This document shows positions 32,259-39,431 of a stretch of DNA of 39,431 bases, in pieces. The position numbers and the translations under genes were made by a program. The notes under the pieces were generated by a model. It saw only the letters and a list, made by a program, of their open reading frames with translations, was not told the DNA's origin and ran no database searches. The stretch covers positions 1 through 39,431 of the forward strand of contig JAZUJW010000075.1 of NCBI GenBank assembly GCA_045642925.1, in the 5' to 3' direction. This DNA is from Firm-04 sp045642925 (lineage in GTDB: Bacteria; Bacillota; Clostridia; Oscillospirales; Ruminococcaceae). Position 1 is the first letter of the stretch; the number at the start of each line of letters is the position of its first letter.

Positions 32259-32942
32259 ATGGAACTGAAACCTTTGAAAAACCACGCAAAGCCTATCTAT
32301 GCCATTGCGCTTTCGACTTTGCTTTCCGCATCTCTGAACGGCTGTCAGTTCGGCGAATCACCAATCACAGACGGCGTTGTCCCTGCCCCCGTGGACTCTG
32401 CCGCAACGCAGCTGGACGGCGATGTTGCAGTTCCCTCAACAAACGATGACCTGATGATTGTCGGTGTCGCACCCATGTCACAAGAATCTTCCAATGTTGA
32501 TTTGGGCGGTGAAGTCGCAATCGAAGACATCACAACAGATGATTCCCAATGTGCCGCGCCAATCACAATGACCGACAAATATATGGATTCCGCACTGGAC
32601 AACGCAGTGCAAGCACTCTTTGATACGGATATACCAATGGAGTCCGTAAATTTGATTCGCGGTCTTGTCTTCACAATTGGCGAATATGAGATTTACGTCA
32701 ACGAAATCGAATATCAGGATAAGCATTTATACCTGACATTCTACTCCAACGACTGCGAAACAACTTGTAAAGATGTGCTGGAACAGGTAGAATGTCTTGT
32801 GCAGGAAGGAAAGGCAAAGCGTCTTGAAAGCGGTTATATCATTGAGGAATGCGACCAAAAACTTCTGTTGATAAATGCGGAAGCGACAGACGATTTCTCT
32901 CCTGCATTTTTCAGCGCCCTTTATGACGAGGCAGGCTTATGA
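32259..32942 (+). CDS. Lipoprotein of unknown function coupled to a radical SAM enzyme
   Basis: 227 residues; AAGGAGG 8 nt upstream of ATG 32259. The N-terminus is a lipoprotein signal: basic start (MELKPLKNHAKP), hydrophobic core, and lipobox L-N-G-C at residues 26-29. A Ser/Asp/Thr-rich acidic linker covers about 33-100, then a folded C-terminal domain (about 105-227) with Cys at NDCETTC, QVEC and EEC. No recognised domain. It overlaps the radical SAM gene by 4 bp (ATGA), so the two products are made together. It may be the substrate of the radical SAM enzyme or its sensor; alternatively it is simply an operon partner. Function unknown. Confidence 0.85.
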   Translation: MELKPLKNHAKPIYAIALSTLLSASLNGCQFGESPITDGVVPAPVDSAATQLDGDVAVPSTNDDLMIVGVAPMSQESSNVDLGGEVAIEDITTDDSQCAAPITMTDKYMDSALDNAVQALFDTDIPMESVNLIRGLVFTIGEYEIYVNEIEYQDKHLYLTFYSNDCETTCKDVLEQVECLVQEGKAKRLESGYIIEECDQKLLLINAEATDDFSPAFFSALYDEAGL

Positions 32943-34003
32943 ATCTGACGCTGCATCTGACAGAGGACTGCAACATGAACTGCGCCTACTGTACGCGCGA
33001 AAAATCGCATCAAACCATGAGCGATACAGTCATGAAAGCAGCGTGTGACCTTGCGTTCTCGAATGGAACAACTGCGGGTATCTGCTTTTTCGGCGGAGAA
33101 CCGCTGCTTTGCAAGCCGCAAATCTATACCGCACTGGACTACTGCAAATCGCTGGAACAGAAAACAGGCATTCCTTTTCAGTGCAAAATGACCACAAACG
33201 GCAGCGGACTGGATGAAGCATTTTTGAAGCGGGCAAAAGAAGTCAATATGGGCATTGGACTATCGTTTGAGGGTTCTGCACAGGATATTTGCCGCCGTTT
33301 TGCAGATGGCAGACCGACATTTGAGGCCGTGCGTGAAAAAGCCGCACTGTTACTGCAATATCTGCCCGATAGTATTGCCATGATGACGATTGCGCCGCAG
33401 GCTGTACATCTGTTTGCAGATGCAGTGCGCAGTTTGCTGGGAATGTCCTTTCACGTCATCAATGCCACGATTGCTTTTGGCAGCAAGGTAACATGGACGG
33501 ACGAAACGTTTGCGGTACTGGAAGCACAAATGCGGGAAATTGCGGCAGAATATGAAGCGCGGTTTCTGCGGCATGAGCCGTTTTATTTCAGTCCGTTTGA
33601 CAGTAAGATCCGCGAATGCATTAAAGGTTACAATCCCGCAGAGCGCTGTCATCTGGGATTTCGGCAGATGCCTGTTGCAGTAAACGGAAATTTGTATGCT
33701 TGTACGCAATTTATCGGAGATTCGGATTATTGCATCGGCAATGTGTTTGACGGCATTGACGTACAAAAGCAGATGATGTTAGCGTCGAAAGCGGCAACAC
33801 CTGATTCGTGTAAGGAGTGTGCATTGCGGACGCGGTGTACGAATTCGTGCGGCTGTCTGAACAGGCTGGAAACGGGAAATGCGCAGACGGTATCGCCGCT
33901 GTTGTGCAGTTATGAGCGCATGGTGATCGAGCTTGCGGATGAGATCGGAGAACGGCTGTATGCGGCAGACTCGGCATATTTTAAGCGCAGATACAGTAAA
34001 TAA
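32939..34003 (+). CDS. Radical SAM/SPASM protein (peptide or protein maturase type)
   Basis: 354 residues. The radical SAM cluster motif is CNMNCAYC at residues 12-19 (CxxxCxxC), followed by GICFFGGEPLL (SAM-binding GGE). The C-terminal SPASM domain is complete: C-x12-GNLYAC, then DYC, then CKECALRTRCTNSCGC, and a last Cys in LLCSYE, enough for two auxiliary 4Fe-4S clusters. SPASM enzymes typically modify side chains or backbones of peptides and proteins (sactionines, thioethers, formylglycine). No leader-like precursor peptide is near; the only partner is the upstream lipoprotein, which it overlaps by 4 bp. No transporter gene is seen. Terminated by a strong hairpin after its stop. Confidence 0.93.
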   Translation: MNLTLHLTEDCNMNCAYCTREKSHQTMSDTVMKAACDLAFSNGTTAGICFFGGEPLLCKPQIYTALDYCKSLEQKTGIPFQCKMTTNGSGLDEAFLKRAKEVNMGIGLSFEGSAQDICRRFADGRPTFEAVREKAALLLQYLPDSIAMMTIAPQAVHLFADAVRSLLGMSFHVINATIAFGSKVTWTDETFAVLEAQMREIAAEYEARFLRHEPFYFSPFDSKIRECIKGYNPAERCHLGFRQMPVAVNGNLYACTQFIGDSDYCIGNVFDGIDVQKQMMLASKAATPDSCKECALRTRCTNSCGCLNRLETGNAQTVSPLLCSYERMVIELADEIGERLYAADSAYFKRRYSK

Positions 34004-34007
34004 AAAG

Positions 34008-34050
34008 AGGCAAGAGAAATGGTTCATACCATTCTCTTGCCTTTCTTTCT
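34008..34050. terminator. Bidirectional intrinsic terminator between the radical SAM gene and hom
   Basis: AGGCAAGAG-AAATGG type arm (34008-34022) pairs over 14 bp with CCATTCTCTTGCCT (34029-34042) with one bulged A, loop TTCATA. U-rich TTTCTTTCT follows on plus, and AAAAAG before it gives CTTTTT on minus, fitting convergent genes. Confidence 0.9.
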
Positions 34051-34053
34051 GTA

Positions 34054-35298
34054 TTATGCAGGCATGACAGGCATCCAGTTCGCAATCTTCATTCCATTTT
34101 CACGCAGATTCTCAAGGAATGCATCACGCTGTTCATGCGTCATTGCGGATGTCACCAGTGCCGTGTCCGTTGCAGTCGCAGTGCCATCCATCTGATTTGC
34201 TTCGAAGAACGAGGATGCCGCTTTGCAAATCACACTGCCCTCAAATTTGCCTTCCAGACGGATGAACATTCCGCAGACAAGTTCACTGACGGGTGCGATG
34301 AAATCCTGATTGCCCACATCCGTCCAATCCTGCGAAAAGACCGTCTTATCGTGCTTGACAGCCTCAATGATATCGCCCATGACGGCTGATGCGGTCGGAA
34401 GCTTTCCTGCGCCGCGTCCGCAGAAGTATGCACGGTCGATCGCATCACCGCAAACTTCAACGCAGTTGAATACATCATCCACACGCGAAAGCATATTCGA
34501 ATGGTGGACAAACATTGGCATGACCATCGGCAGGATCTTGCCATCCTCCAGCCGCTTCACGGATGCGATCAGCTTGATCGCGCCATCCAGTTTGTCGGCT
34601 TCTGCGGCATCTTCCAGCGTGATCTCACGAATGCCCGTGGTCGGAACACTGGAAGGGTAAACGTGCTTGCCGAATGCCAGCGAAGAAAGAATGCAGATTT
34701 TGCGGCAGGCATCCAGACCATCCACGTCCGCGCTGGGATTACGTTCTGCATATCCAAGTTCCTGCGCCATTTTCAGTGCATCTTCAAAACTCATGTTATC
34801 TGTCAGCATTTTGTTGAGGATGAAGTTGGTCGTGCCGTTCAGAATGCCGTAGATTTCGGTAATATCATTTGCTGCAAGACAGCGGTGCAGCGGACGGATA
34901 ATCGGAATCGCACCGCCGACACTTGCTTCGAAGAAGCAGTTGCAGGAATGTTCCTTTGCATTTGCAAGCAGCTGCGCACCTTTCTGTGCAATCAGCTCTT
35001 TGTTGGAGGTGGTGACGGAAATGCCCTTGTCCAGACATTTCATCAGAAACGTGAATGCCGGCTCTACACCGCCCATGCATTCTGCTACGACTGTGACTTC
35101 ATCGTCCGCGAGAATATCGTTCATATCTTTGGTGAATTTGCCTGCATACGGAGAATCAGGGAAATCGCGCAAATCAAGAATATAGGCGATGTCCATTTCC
35201 GCGCCTGCTTTTTGTTCGATTTTCTCACGATTTTTGTAGAACAACTCCACCACACCGGAACCGACTGTGCCGAAGCCCAAAACTGCAAGTTTTTTCAT
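34054..35298 (-). CDS. hom: Homoserine dehydrogenase
   Basis: 414 residues. Reduces aspartate semialdehyde to homoserine with NAD(P)H, for threonine and methionine. Motifs: LGFGTVGSGVVELF (dinucleotide loop), TSNKELIAQKG, FEASVGGAIPIIRPL, the long GILNGTTNFILNKM and AELGYAE-type catalytic segment (ELGYAERNPSADVDG) with the catalytic Lys region. The C-terminal ACT regulatory domain is present in a diverged form (about 350-414, FIRLEGKFEGSVICKAAS). Start ATG at 35298-35296 with AGAAAGGA upstream. Ends facing the radical SAM gene, sharing a terminator. Likely an operon with the ACT gene 36 bp upstream; no thrB or thrC follows. Confidence 0.96.
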   Translation of the reverse strand: MKKLAVLGFGTVGSGVVELFYKNREKIEQKAGAEMDIAYILDLRDFPDSPYAGKFTKDMNDILADDEVTVVAECMGGVEPAFTFLMKCLDKGISVTTSNKELIAQKGAQLLANAKEHSCNCFFEASVGGAIPIIRPLHRCLAANDITEIYGILNGTTNFILNKMLTDNMSFEDALKMAQELGYAERNPSADVDGLDACRKICILSSLAFGKHVYPSSVPTTGIREITLEDAAEADKLDGAIKLIASVKRLEDGKILPMVMPMFVHHSNMLSRVDDVFNCVEVCGDAIDRAYFCGRGAGKLPTASAVMGDIIEAVKHDKTVFSQDWTDVGNQDFIAPVSELVCGMFIRLEGKFEGSVICKAASSFFEANQMDGTATATDTALVTSAMTHEQRDAFLENLRENGMKIANWMPVMPA

Positions 35299-35334
35299 AG
35301 TGAAATCAAAATCCTTTCTATTTTCTGTCCGAAA

Positions 35335-35778
35335 TCAGGTACCTGAAAGCAGACGAACTTCTGCAACGCCATCGGCATTATTCAGGTTTTCACAAAGCAA
35401 CGGAATCTGTGTTGCATCATCCAGACGGAATGAAACCGTCACAGTTGCCGCGCCATCTACCGGAATGCTTTGATTGAGCGTCAGGACATTTGCCTGTGCT
35501 GCGGAAAGTGCCGCAAGTACGCCGGAAAGCACACCAGCTTCATCATGGAGGAGCAAATAGACTGTAAAAATGTGCTGCTGCATTTGTTCTTCGTAAACGA
35601 ACACGCAGTCGCGGTATTTATAGAAGGCGCTGCGGGAAATGCCGATTTTGCGGCAGGCGGCGGCAGAACTTTTCTCCTCACGATTGGCGAGCATTCGTTT
35701 GACACGGAGTGTTTTGGTGATGACCTCTGGCAGAACGCTCTGGTCAACGATGACGAGGTGGTTGCTTGGTAAAGCCAC
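35335..35778 (-). CDS. pheB: ACT domain-containing protein, PheB/UPF0735 type
   Basis: 147 residues from GTG at 35778-35776 (GGAGG 7 nt upstream); an upstream longer reading lacks SD and conservation. The same length as Bacillus PheB. Helix-turn-helix-like N-terminal part (LPEVITKTLRVKRMLANREE and KIGISRSAFYKYRDCVF) then an ACT domain (FTVYLLLHDEAGVLSGVLAALSAAQANVLTLNQSIP). Such proteins accompany homoserine dehydrogenase or pheA and may regulate amino-acid synthesis, mechanism unclear. It precedes hom by 36 bp. A near-consensus promoter is on the same strand. Confidence 0.93.
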   Translation of the reverse strand: MALPSNHLVIVDQSVLPEVITKTLRVKRMLANREEKSSAAACRKIGISRSAFYKYRDCVFVYEEQMQQHIFTVYLLLHDEAGVLSGVLAALSAAQANVLTLNQSIPVDGAATVTVSFRLDDATQIPLLCENLNNADGVAEVRLLSGT

Positions 35779-35839
35779 GGGGTGACCTCCTTTGCAAGTG
35801 ATTCCGTGTAGGACGGACAGTTGTATTTGTAACGAAATC

Positions 35840-35868
35840 ATTATAACATACTTGCCACGGTTTGTCAA
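35840..35868 (-). promoter_or_regulatory. SigA-type promoter of pheB-hom
   Basis: On the minus strand TTGACA (35868-35863), 17-bp spacer and TATAAT (35845-35840): a perfect consensus pair. About 60 nt upstream of the pheB GTG. Confidence 0.92.
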
Positions 35869-36086
35869 GGGTTTGGGCAGACGTTGGCGCAATAGACAAA
35901 ACCAAAGCAATTTCAATAAAAATCTTTATGATTTCGTGGAATCTGCGCCGCATCTGCAATCGTTGACGGAAGAAGTACGGGAATATGCACATTCAAAAGA
36001 TGTTTGACAGAATCTTCATTTCCGTTTGAAAATCGCATGAGAATCGCTTGCTTTTTATTTTCCATGAAATTTTCACCTGAATAACA
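35869..36086. other. Gene-free stretch with a short coding-like remnant
   Basis: Part of the 417-bp gap between divergent pheB and nadK. Around 35905-36007 on plus a frame reads NFNKNLYDFVESAPHLQSLTEEVREYAHSKDV then stop; the composition looks protein-like but there is no SD and the only nearby GTG (35936) gives 23 residues. It may be the tail of a lost gene. The remainder is AT-rich with nothing recognised. Confidence 0.3.
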
Positions 36087-36115
36087 TTGCATTATATCAA
36101 ATTTTGTGATATAAT
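36087..36115 (+). promoter_or_regulatory. Promoter of nadK-argR-recN overlapped by a 9-bp palindrome
   Basis: TTGCAT (36087-36092), 17 bp, TATAAT (36110-36115). A perfect inverted repeat, ATTATATCA (36091-36099) and TGATATAAT (36107-36115) with 7-nt spacer, covers the -35/-10 interval, so a dimeric repressor could sit there. Partly Fur-box or ARG-box like in base content but matches neither well. Confidence 0.75.
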
Positions 36116-36195
36116 GATAATATCTGTAAATTTGCCCTCATTGCGCTGCTTTGCCGCGCTGTGAACAATTTTCAAAGAGATGATGAGGTTCTGCT

Positions 36196-37062
36196 ATGAA
36201 ATTCGTTGTTCGACCGAATCTGGATAAGAAAAATGCCCTTCCCACCGCCATGCAGGTCTGCTTTGCCCTCCACCGCCATTCGAATGCACGCATTTGCATG
36301 GACGCTGCATTTCGGCAATATTTCTCCGATTTGTCTTATGTGGAATTTCTTCCCGAAGCACAACTCCTGCCCGATGCCGATTTTGCGGTCGCCATTGGCG
36401 GTGACGGCACCATCCTTCGCATGGCTTCGGACATTTTTCGGCATTCATCTGCAAAGTTGGTCGGTATCAATACCGGCAGACTCGGCTTTCTTGCCGCCTT
36501 CGAAGCAGATGAACTTTCCATGCTTGAACAGCTTTTTACCGATGCATACGACATTTCGGAACGTATGGTATTGCAAATGTCACTCGACAGCGGCAAAACA
36601 GCCTTCGCTGTCAACGATATCTACGCTTCCAGATTGGGCGGCAGAATGTGCGATTTTTCCGTATATGCGGATGAAGCGCTGATTGGCACATTCCGTGCTG
36701 ACGGCATCATTTTTTCGACACCCACAGGTTCTACTGCCTATGCCCTCTCTGCGGGCGGGCCTGTCATGGAACCTGATTTGTCCCTCATCGAAATGAATCT
36801 GATTTGTCCGCATTCCCTTTTTGCACGGCCAATGCTGTTTTCTCCTGCACGGCGTATTCGTGTGCGGTACAGCGGCCGCGGCGAAGGCGATTTGCTTGTC
36901 CATGTGGACGGCAGCGAACAACTTCATCTGACTGCGGGCAATTCTTTTTCGGTGACGGCAGCAGCAGAACGGATTCCCTTTGTAAATTGCAAGGGCAGTG
37001 CATTTTATGATGCACTCAACGGAAAACTAATGCATCCGATCAAGGATGATACACAAGCATGA
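36196..37062 (+). CDS. nadK: NAD kinase
   Basis: 288 residues. Phosphorylates NAD to NADP in the cytosol. Motifs: GGDGT at residues 68-72 with TILRM, GINTGRLGFL, and the catalytic segment FRADGIIFSTPTGSTAYALSAGGPV. The NE motif usually near LNE reads VNDIYASR here. ATG 36196 with a GATGAGG-type SD. argR follows after 13 bp, so the two are one operon; their order with recN is standard for Clostridia and Bacilli. Confidence 0.95.
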   Translation: MKFVVRPNLDKKNALPTAMQVCFALHRHSNARICMDAAFRQYFSDLSYVEFLPEAQLLPDADFAVAIGGDGTILRMASDIFRHSSAKLVGINTGRLGFLAAFEADELSMLEQLFTDAYDISERMVLQMSLDSGKTAFAVNDIYASRLGGRMCDFSVYADEALIGTFRADGIIFSTPTGSTAYALSAGGPVMEPDLSLIEMNLICPHSLFARPMLFSPARRIRVRYSGRGEGDLLVHVDGSEQLHLTAGNSFSVTAAAERIPFVNCKGSAFYDALNGKLMHPIKDDTQA

Positions 37063-37075
37063 AAGGAGCGCATAT

Positions 37076-37513
37076 ATGTCAAATTCCAGACATCAGACCA
37101 TCCTGCGTTTGATTCAGGAACAGGACGTTTCGACACAACAGCAGCTGAGAGATCTATTGATGGAGGCGGGATTTGAGGTCACGCAGGCAACCATTTCCCG
37201 TGACATCGAACAGCTTCGCCTCAGAAAGGTACGGGCTTCGGATGGCGGCAAACGCTATGTCCGCAGCATCGAAAGCAATGCACCTTCGAAATTGTTGGGC
37301 GATATCGTTATCAGTGTGGATTATGCTATGAATACGGTTGTGGTGCGCTGCCACGCAGGTACTGCACCCGCGGCAGCCGCAGTCATGGACGGCATGAAAC
37401 TGTCCGATGTGGTCGGCTCTATTGCCGGCGATGACACCATTTTCCTGCTGGCACGCACGGAAGAAGCCGCAAAAATGCTGGTCAAATTGCTCAGTACCCA
37501 GATTTGGGGCTGA
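37076..37513 (+). CDS. argR: Arginine repressor
   Basis: 145 residues from ATG 37076, with AAAGGAG 8 nt upstream. Winged-helix N-terminal DNA-binding domain (SRHQTILRLIQEQDVSTQQQLRD and VTQATISRDIEQLRLRKV) and a C-terminal hexamerisation and arginine-binding domain (GTAPAAAAVMDGM, GSIAGDDTIFLLAR). Represses arginine biosynthesis or activates catabolism in the presence of arginine. Sits between nadK and recN, as in many Firmicutes where its regulon is elsewhere. No arginine genes are in the window. Confidence 0.95.
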   Translation: MSNSRHQTILRLIQEQDVSTQQQLRDLLMEAGFEVTQATISRDIEQLRLRKVRASDGGKRYVRSIESNAPSKLLGDIVISVDYAMNTVVVRCHAGTAPAAAAVMDGMKLSDVVGSIAGDDTIFLLARTEEAAKMLVKLLSTQIWG

Positions 37514-37542
37514 AACCTTCGTAATATGGGAGAATGAATTCC

Positions 37543-39204
37543 ATGCTGCAAGAATTATCAATTCAGAATCTGGCTGTGATTTCTGCGGCAGAGATTCCGC
37601 TGGAAGCAGGACTGAATGTCTTTACCGGCGAAACAGGCGCAGGCAAGTCGATTTTGATTCACGGCATTCAGGCGGTGCTGGGACAGCGCATCTCGAAGGA
37701 CATTGTGCGGACAGGCTGCAAAAAAGCAAGCATCACCGCAAGATTTTCGCCTGTTTCTGCGGCAGCGCAGAAAGTGCTGGCGGCACACGGCATAGCCGCA
37801 GAGGATGACGAACTTTTTCTGACACGAGAAATCTCCGCAGATGGCGGCAGCACGGGAAGACTGAACGGAAAAGCCGTGCCTGTGGCACTTTTGCGTGAAC
37901 TCGGCGATACTCTGGTCAATATTCACGGACAGCATGACAACCAGATTTTACTGCGCCCTGAACGGCATCTCGATGTGCTTGACCATTTCGGTGATGACTG
38001 TACCATTCTGGAGCAATACCGCGCAGAATTCGCAGCACTCCAGAAGGCGGCACGGGAACTCGGCACGCTGAAAAAGAATGAACAGGAAAAACTTGCACGC
38101 CTGCGGCAATTACAGGCAATCATCGAAGAAATCAGTGCCGCAGACCCGCAGCCGGAGGAAGATACCTTATTAGAGGAACAATATCGGCAGGCGGTACAGG
38201 CACAGGCAGCCGAAGAACAGGCAAATGCCCTCTGTGATATGCTCACGGATGGCGAACAGAATGTTTCGGATGTGTTGGTTGCGGCGTGTGGTCAGCTTTC
38301 CGAACTGGCGGCGGGGAATGCGGAACTGCATCCGCTGGCAGAACGTCTGAAAGCGGTGAACATCGAACTGCGCGACATTGCAGATGAATTGGCGGTGTAT
38401 GGTGGACGTGCGATGACGCCCGCAGAGTTTCGGGCGCTTTCCGACCGCCGCAATCTCATCAATACCCTTGCCGTGAAGTATCATACGGATGCAGATGGTC
38501 TGCGGGCTTTGCTGGCAGAGTCCCTGACGGAACTGACTGCAATTGAAAGCAGCAGCGAGCGATTGCAGACCTTGAATGCTGAAAAGCAGCAGCGTTTGCA
38601 CACGGTCACGGCACTGGCAAAGCAATTGACGGCGCATCGGCAGATGCTTGCGGAACAATTTTCTGCAAGAGTCGGTGCAGAACTTTCCTATCTGGATATG
38701 CCGCGAGTGCAGTTGGTCGTACAGCTTACGCAGGGAAAACTGACGCCGAACGGCATGGACAGTGCAGAATTTTTGATTTCGGCGAATGCGGGTGAACCGC
38801 CGAAACCGATTGCACAAATTGCATCGGGCGGTGAACTTTCGCGCATGATGCTGGCACTGAAAGCAGTCATTGCAGAGCGTGATGAGATACCGACACTGAT
38901 TTTCGATGAAATTGATACGGGTGTGAGCGGACGCGCCGCGCAGAAAATCGGCAGAAAACTGCGGGAATTGGGCGGGCATCATCAGGTACTTTGTGTGACG
39001 CATCTTTCGCAGCTTGCGGTGGAGGCGCAGCATCATTTGCTGATTGAGAAGCACAGTACAGATACGGTGACGCAAACGGAAGTATCGGTTCTGGATGAAC
39101 AGGGACGAATCGGAGAGATTGCGCGAATCATGGGTGGAGAGAATCCGAGTGCGCTGATGCTGGAAACGGCGGCGGAGGCATTGCGGGAAGCAAACAAAGT
39201 ATAG
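37543..39204 (+). CDS. recN: DNA repair protein RecN
   Basis: 553 residues from ATG 37543; GGGAG lies 10 nt upstream, whereas the in-frame ATG 37534 is only 1 nt past that SD. SMC-like ATPase that acts early in double-strand break repair. Walker A GETGAGKSIL (about 31-40), coiled-coil segments (about 165-220 and 290-370) flanking the middle, the ABC signature ASGGELSRMMLALK (about 427-440) and Walker B TLIFDEIDTGVSG followed by VLCVTHLSQLA. Complete. 30 bp after argR; last gene of the nadK operon, followed by hairpin repeat C. Confidence 0.97.
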   Translation: MLQELSIQNLAVISAAEIPLEAGLNVFTGETGAGKSILIHGIQAVLGQRISKDIVRTGCKKASITARFSPVSAAAQKVLAAHGIAAEDDELFLTREISADGGSTGRLNGKAVPVALLRELGDTLVNIHGQHDNQILLRPERHLDVLDHFGDDCTILEQYRAEFAALQKAARELGTLKKNEQEKLARLRQLQAIIEEISAADPQPEEDTLLEEQYRQAVQAQAAEEQANALCDMLTDGEQNVSDVLVAACGQLSELAAGNAELHPLAERLKAVNIELRDIADELAVYGGRAMTPAEFRALSDRRNLINTLAVKYHTDADGLRALLAESLTELTAIESSSERLQTLNAEKQQRLHTVTALAKQLTAHRQMLAEQFSARVGAELSYLDMPRVQLVVQLTQGKLTPNGMDSAEFLISANAGEPPKPIAQIASGGELSRMMLALKAVIAERDEIPTLIFDEIDTGVSGRAAQKIGRKLRELGGHHQVLCVTHLSQLAVEAQHHLLIEKHSTDTVTQTEVSVLDEQGRIGEIARIMGGENPSALMLETAAEALREANKV

Positions 39205-39218
39205 GCAGTTATTTTATT

Positions 39219-39338
39219 GAGGATTCCAAAGGCGGAGCCTTTGGTCGCGCTCCGCAGAGCGCGAAACATCCTTTTTCGTCCTATTGAATCAGGGAGGGGG
39301 TCTGGGGGAAACCTATTAAGGGGTGCTCCCAGTGCAGT
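39219..39338 (+). repeat. Modular hairpin repeat, copy C
   Basis: Starts GAGGATTCCAAAGG and ends AAGGGGTGCTCCCAGTGCAGT like copy A. Between are CCAAAGGC-GGA-GCCTTTGG and CGCTC-CGCA-GAGCG, then CGAAACATCC, CGTCCTATTGAATCAGG, and G-runs with ACCTATTAAGGGG. The palindrome set is smaller than in copies A and B. Confidence 0.85.
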
Positions 39339-39354
39339 TGGTGAATGATGGGCT

Positions 39355-39431
39355 TTATGTCGGGAGTTGTTTTGCACGTTCCTCTGCAAGATATTCATTC
39401 CTCGGCAGAACTGGAGTGGAAACCACAGGAG
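39355..39431 (-). CDS. Possible 3' end of a minus-strand gene
   Basis: On the minus strand a frame open to the right edge ends in TAA (39357-39355) with C-terminus PVVSTPVLPRNEYLAEERAKQLPT, which looks protein-like. Such a gene would be convergent with recN, and repeat C would sit between two gene ends. The plus strand also stays open from ATG 39345 (MMGFMSGVVLHVPLQDIH...) but lacks an SD. With 77 bases the two cannot be told apart. Confidence 0.35.
   Translation of the reverse strand, partial: PVVSTPVLPRNEYLAEERAKQLPT

Noticed and set aside
35779..35916. Longer pheB start upstream of the GTG
   Set aside because: Would run through the promoter; GTG 35778 has GGAGG at 7 nt and yields the family length of 147.

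Overview
The window looks like chromosome of a ruminococcal-type Clostridia (Oscillospiraceae/Ruminococcus-like Firmicute). This rests on gene content and order: a pyrH-frr-uppS-cdsA-dxr-rseP-ispG-polC cluster, a PolC-type replicative polymerase, short HisG with HisZ, a nadK-argR-recN cluster, strong AGGAGG ribosome binding sites, and a secreted protein with a long Thr-rich linker of the kind common in ruminococci. The species call is inference; no rRNA or tRNA gene was seen.

Layout. (1) 1-1328, minus: 5' part of a secreted choice-of-anchor A protein whose Thr-rich linker runs off the left edge. (2) 1789-12733, plus: housekeeping cluster pyrH, frr, uppS, cdsA, dxr, rseP, ispG, polC, covering UMP phosphorylation, ribosome recycling, undecaprenyl and phospholipid precursors, two MEP-pathway enzymes, a site-2 protease and the replicative polymerase. 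(3) 12925-21823: two paralogous membrane-anchored proteins of unknown function, followed directly by a compact histidine operon hisZGDCBHAFIE with no histidinol-phosphatase. (4) 21907-26412: a Cys-rich protein of unknown function, ligA, a metallophosphoesterase with altered metal-site motifs, and an MscS channel. (5) 26413-26929: a gene-free stretch with two inverted copies of a modular hairpin repeat, a third copy of which lies after recN and a fragment before polC. (6) 26930-28896, minus: an ECF sigma factor and its membrane-spanning partner with a large ectodomain. (7) 29120-32134, plus: a DacF-like protein that has lost the catalytic Ser and Lys, followed 3 bp later by a DUF6311-like polytopic membrane protein. 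(8) 32259-34003, plus: a lipoprotein translationally coupled to a radical SAM/SPASM enzyme, driven by a near-consensus promoter and closed by a strong bidirectional terminator. (9) 34054-35778, minus: PheB-type ACT protein and homoserine dehydrogenase. (10) 36196-39204, plus: nadK, argR, recN, then the third hairpin repeat and an unresolved partial gene at the right edge.

The best candidates for something undescribed are the lipoprotein plus radical SAM/SPASM pair, the apparently catalytically dead DacF paired with a DUF6311-like protein, the modular hairpin repeat family, the paralogous membrane proteins at the head of the his operon, and a possible hairpin-bridged ribosome binding site in front of cdsA. 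All functions are read from sequence motifs alone, without database searches.
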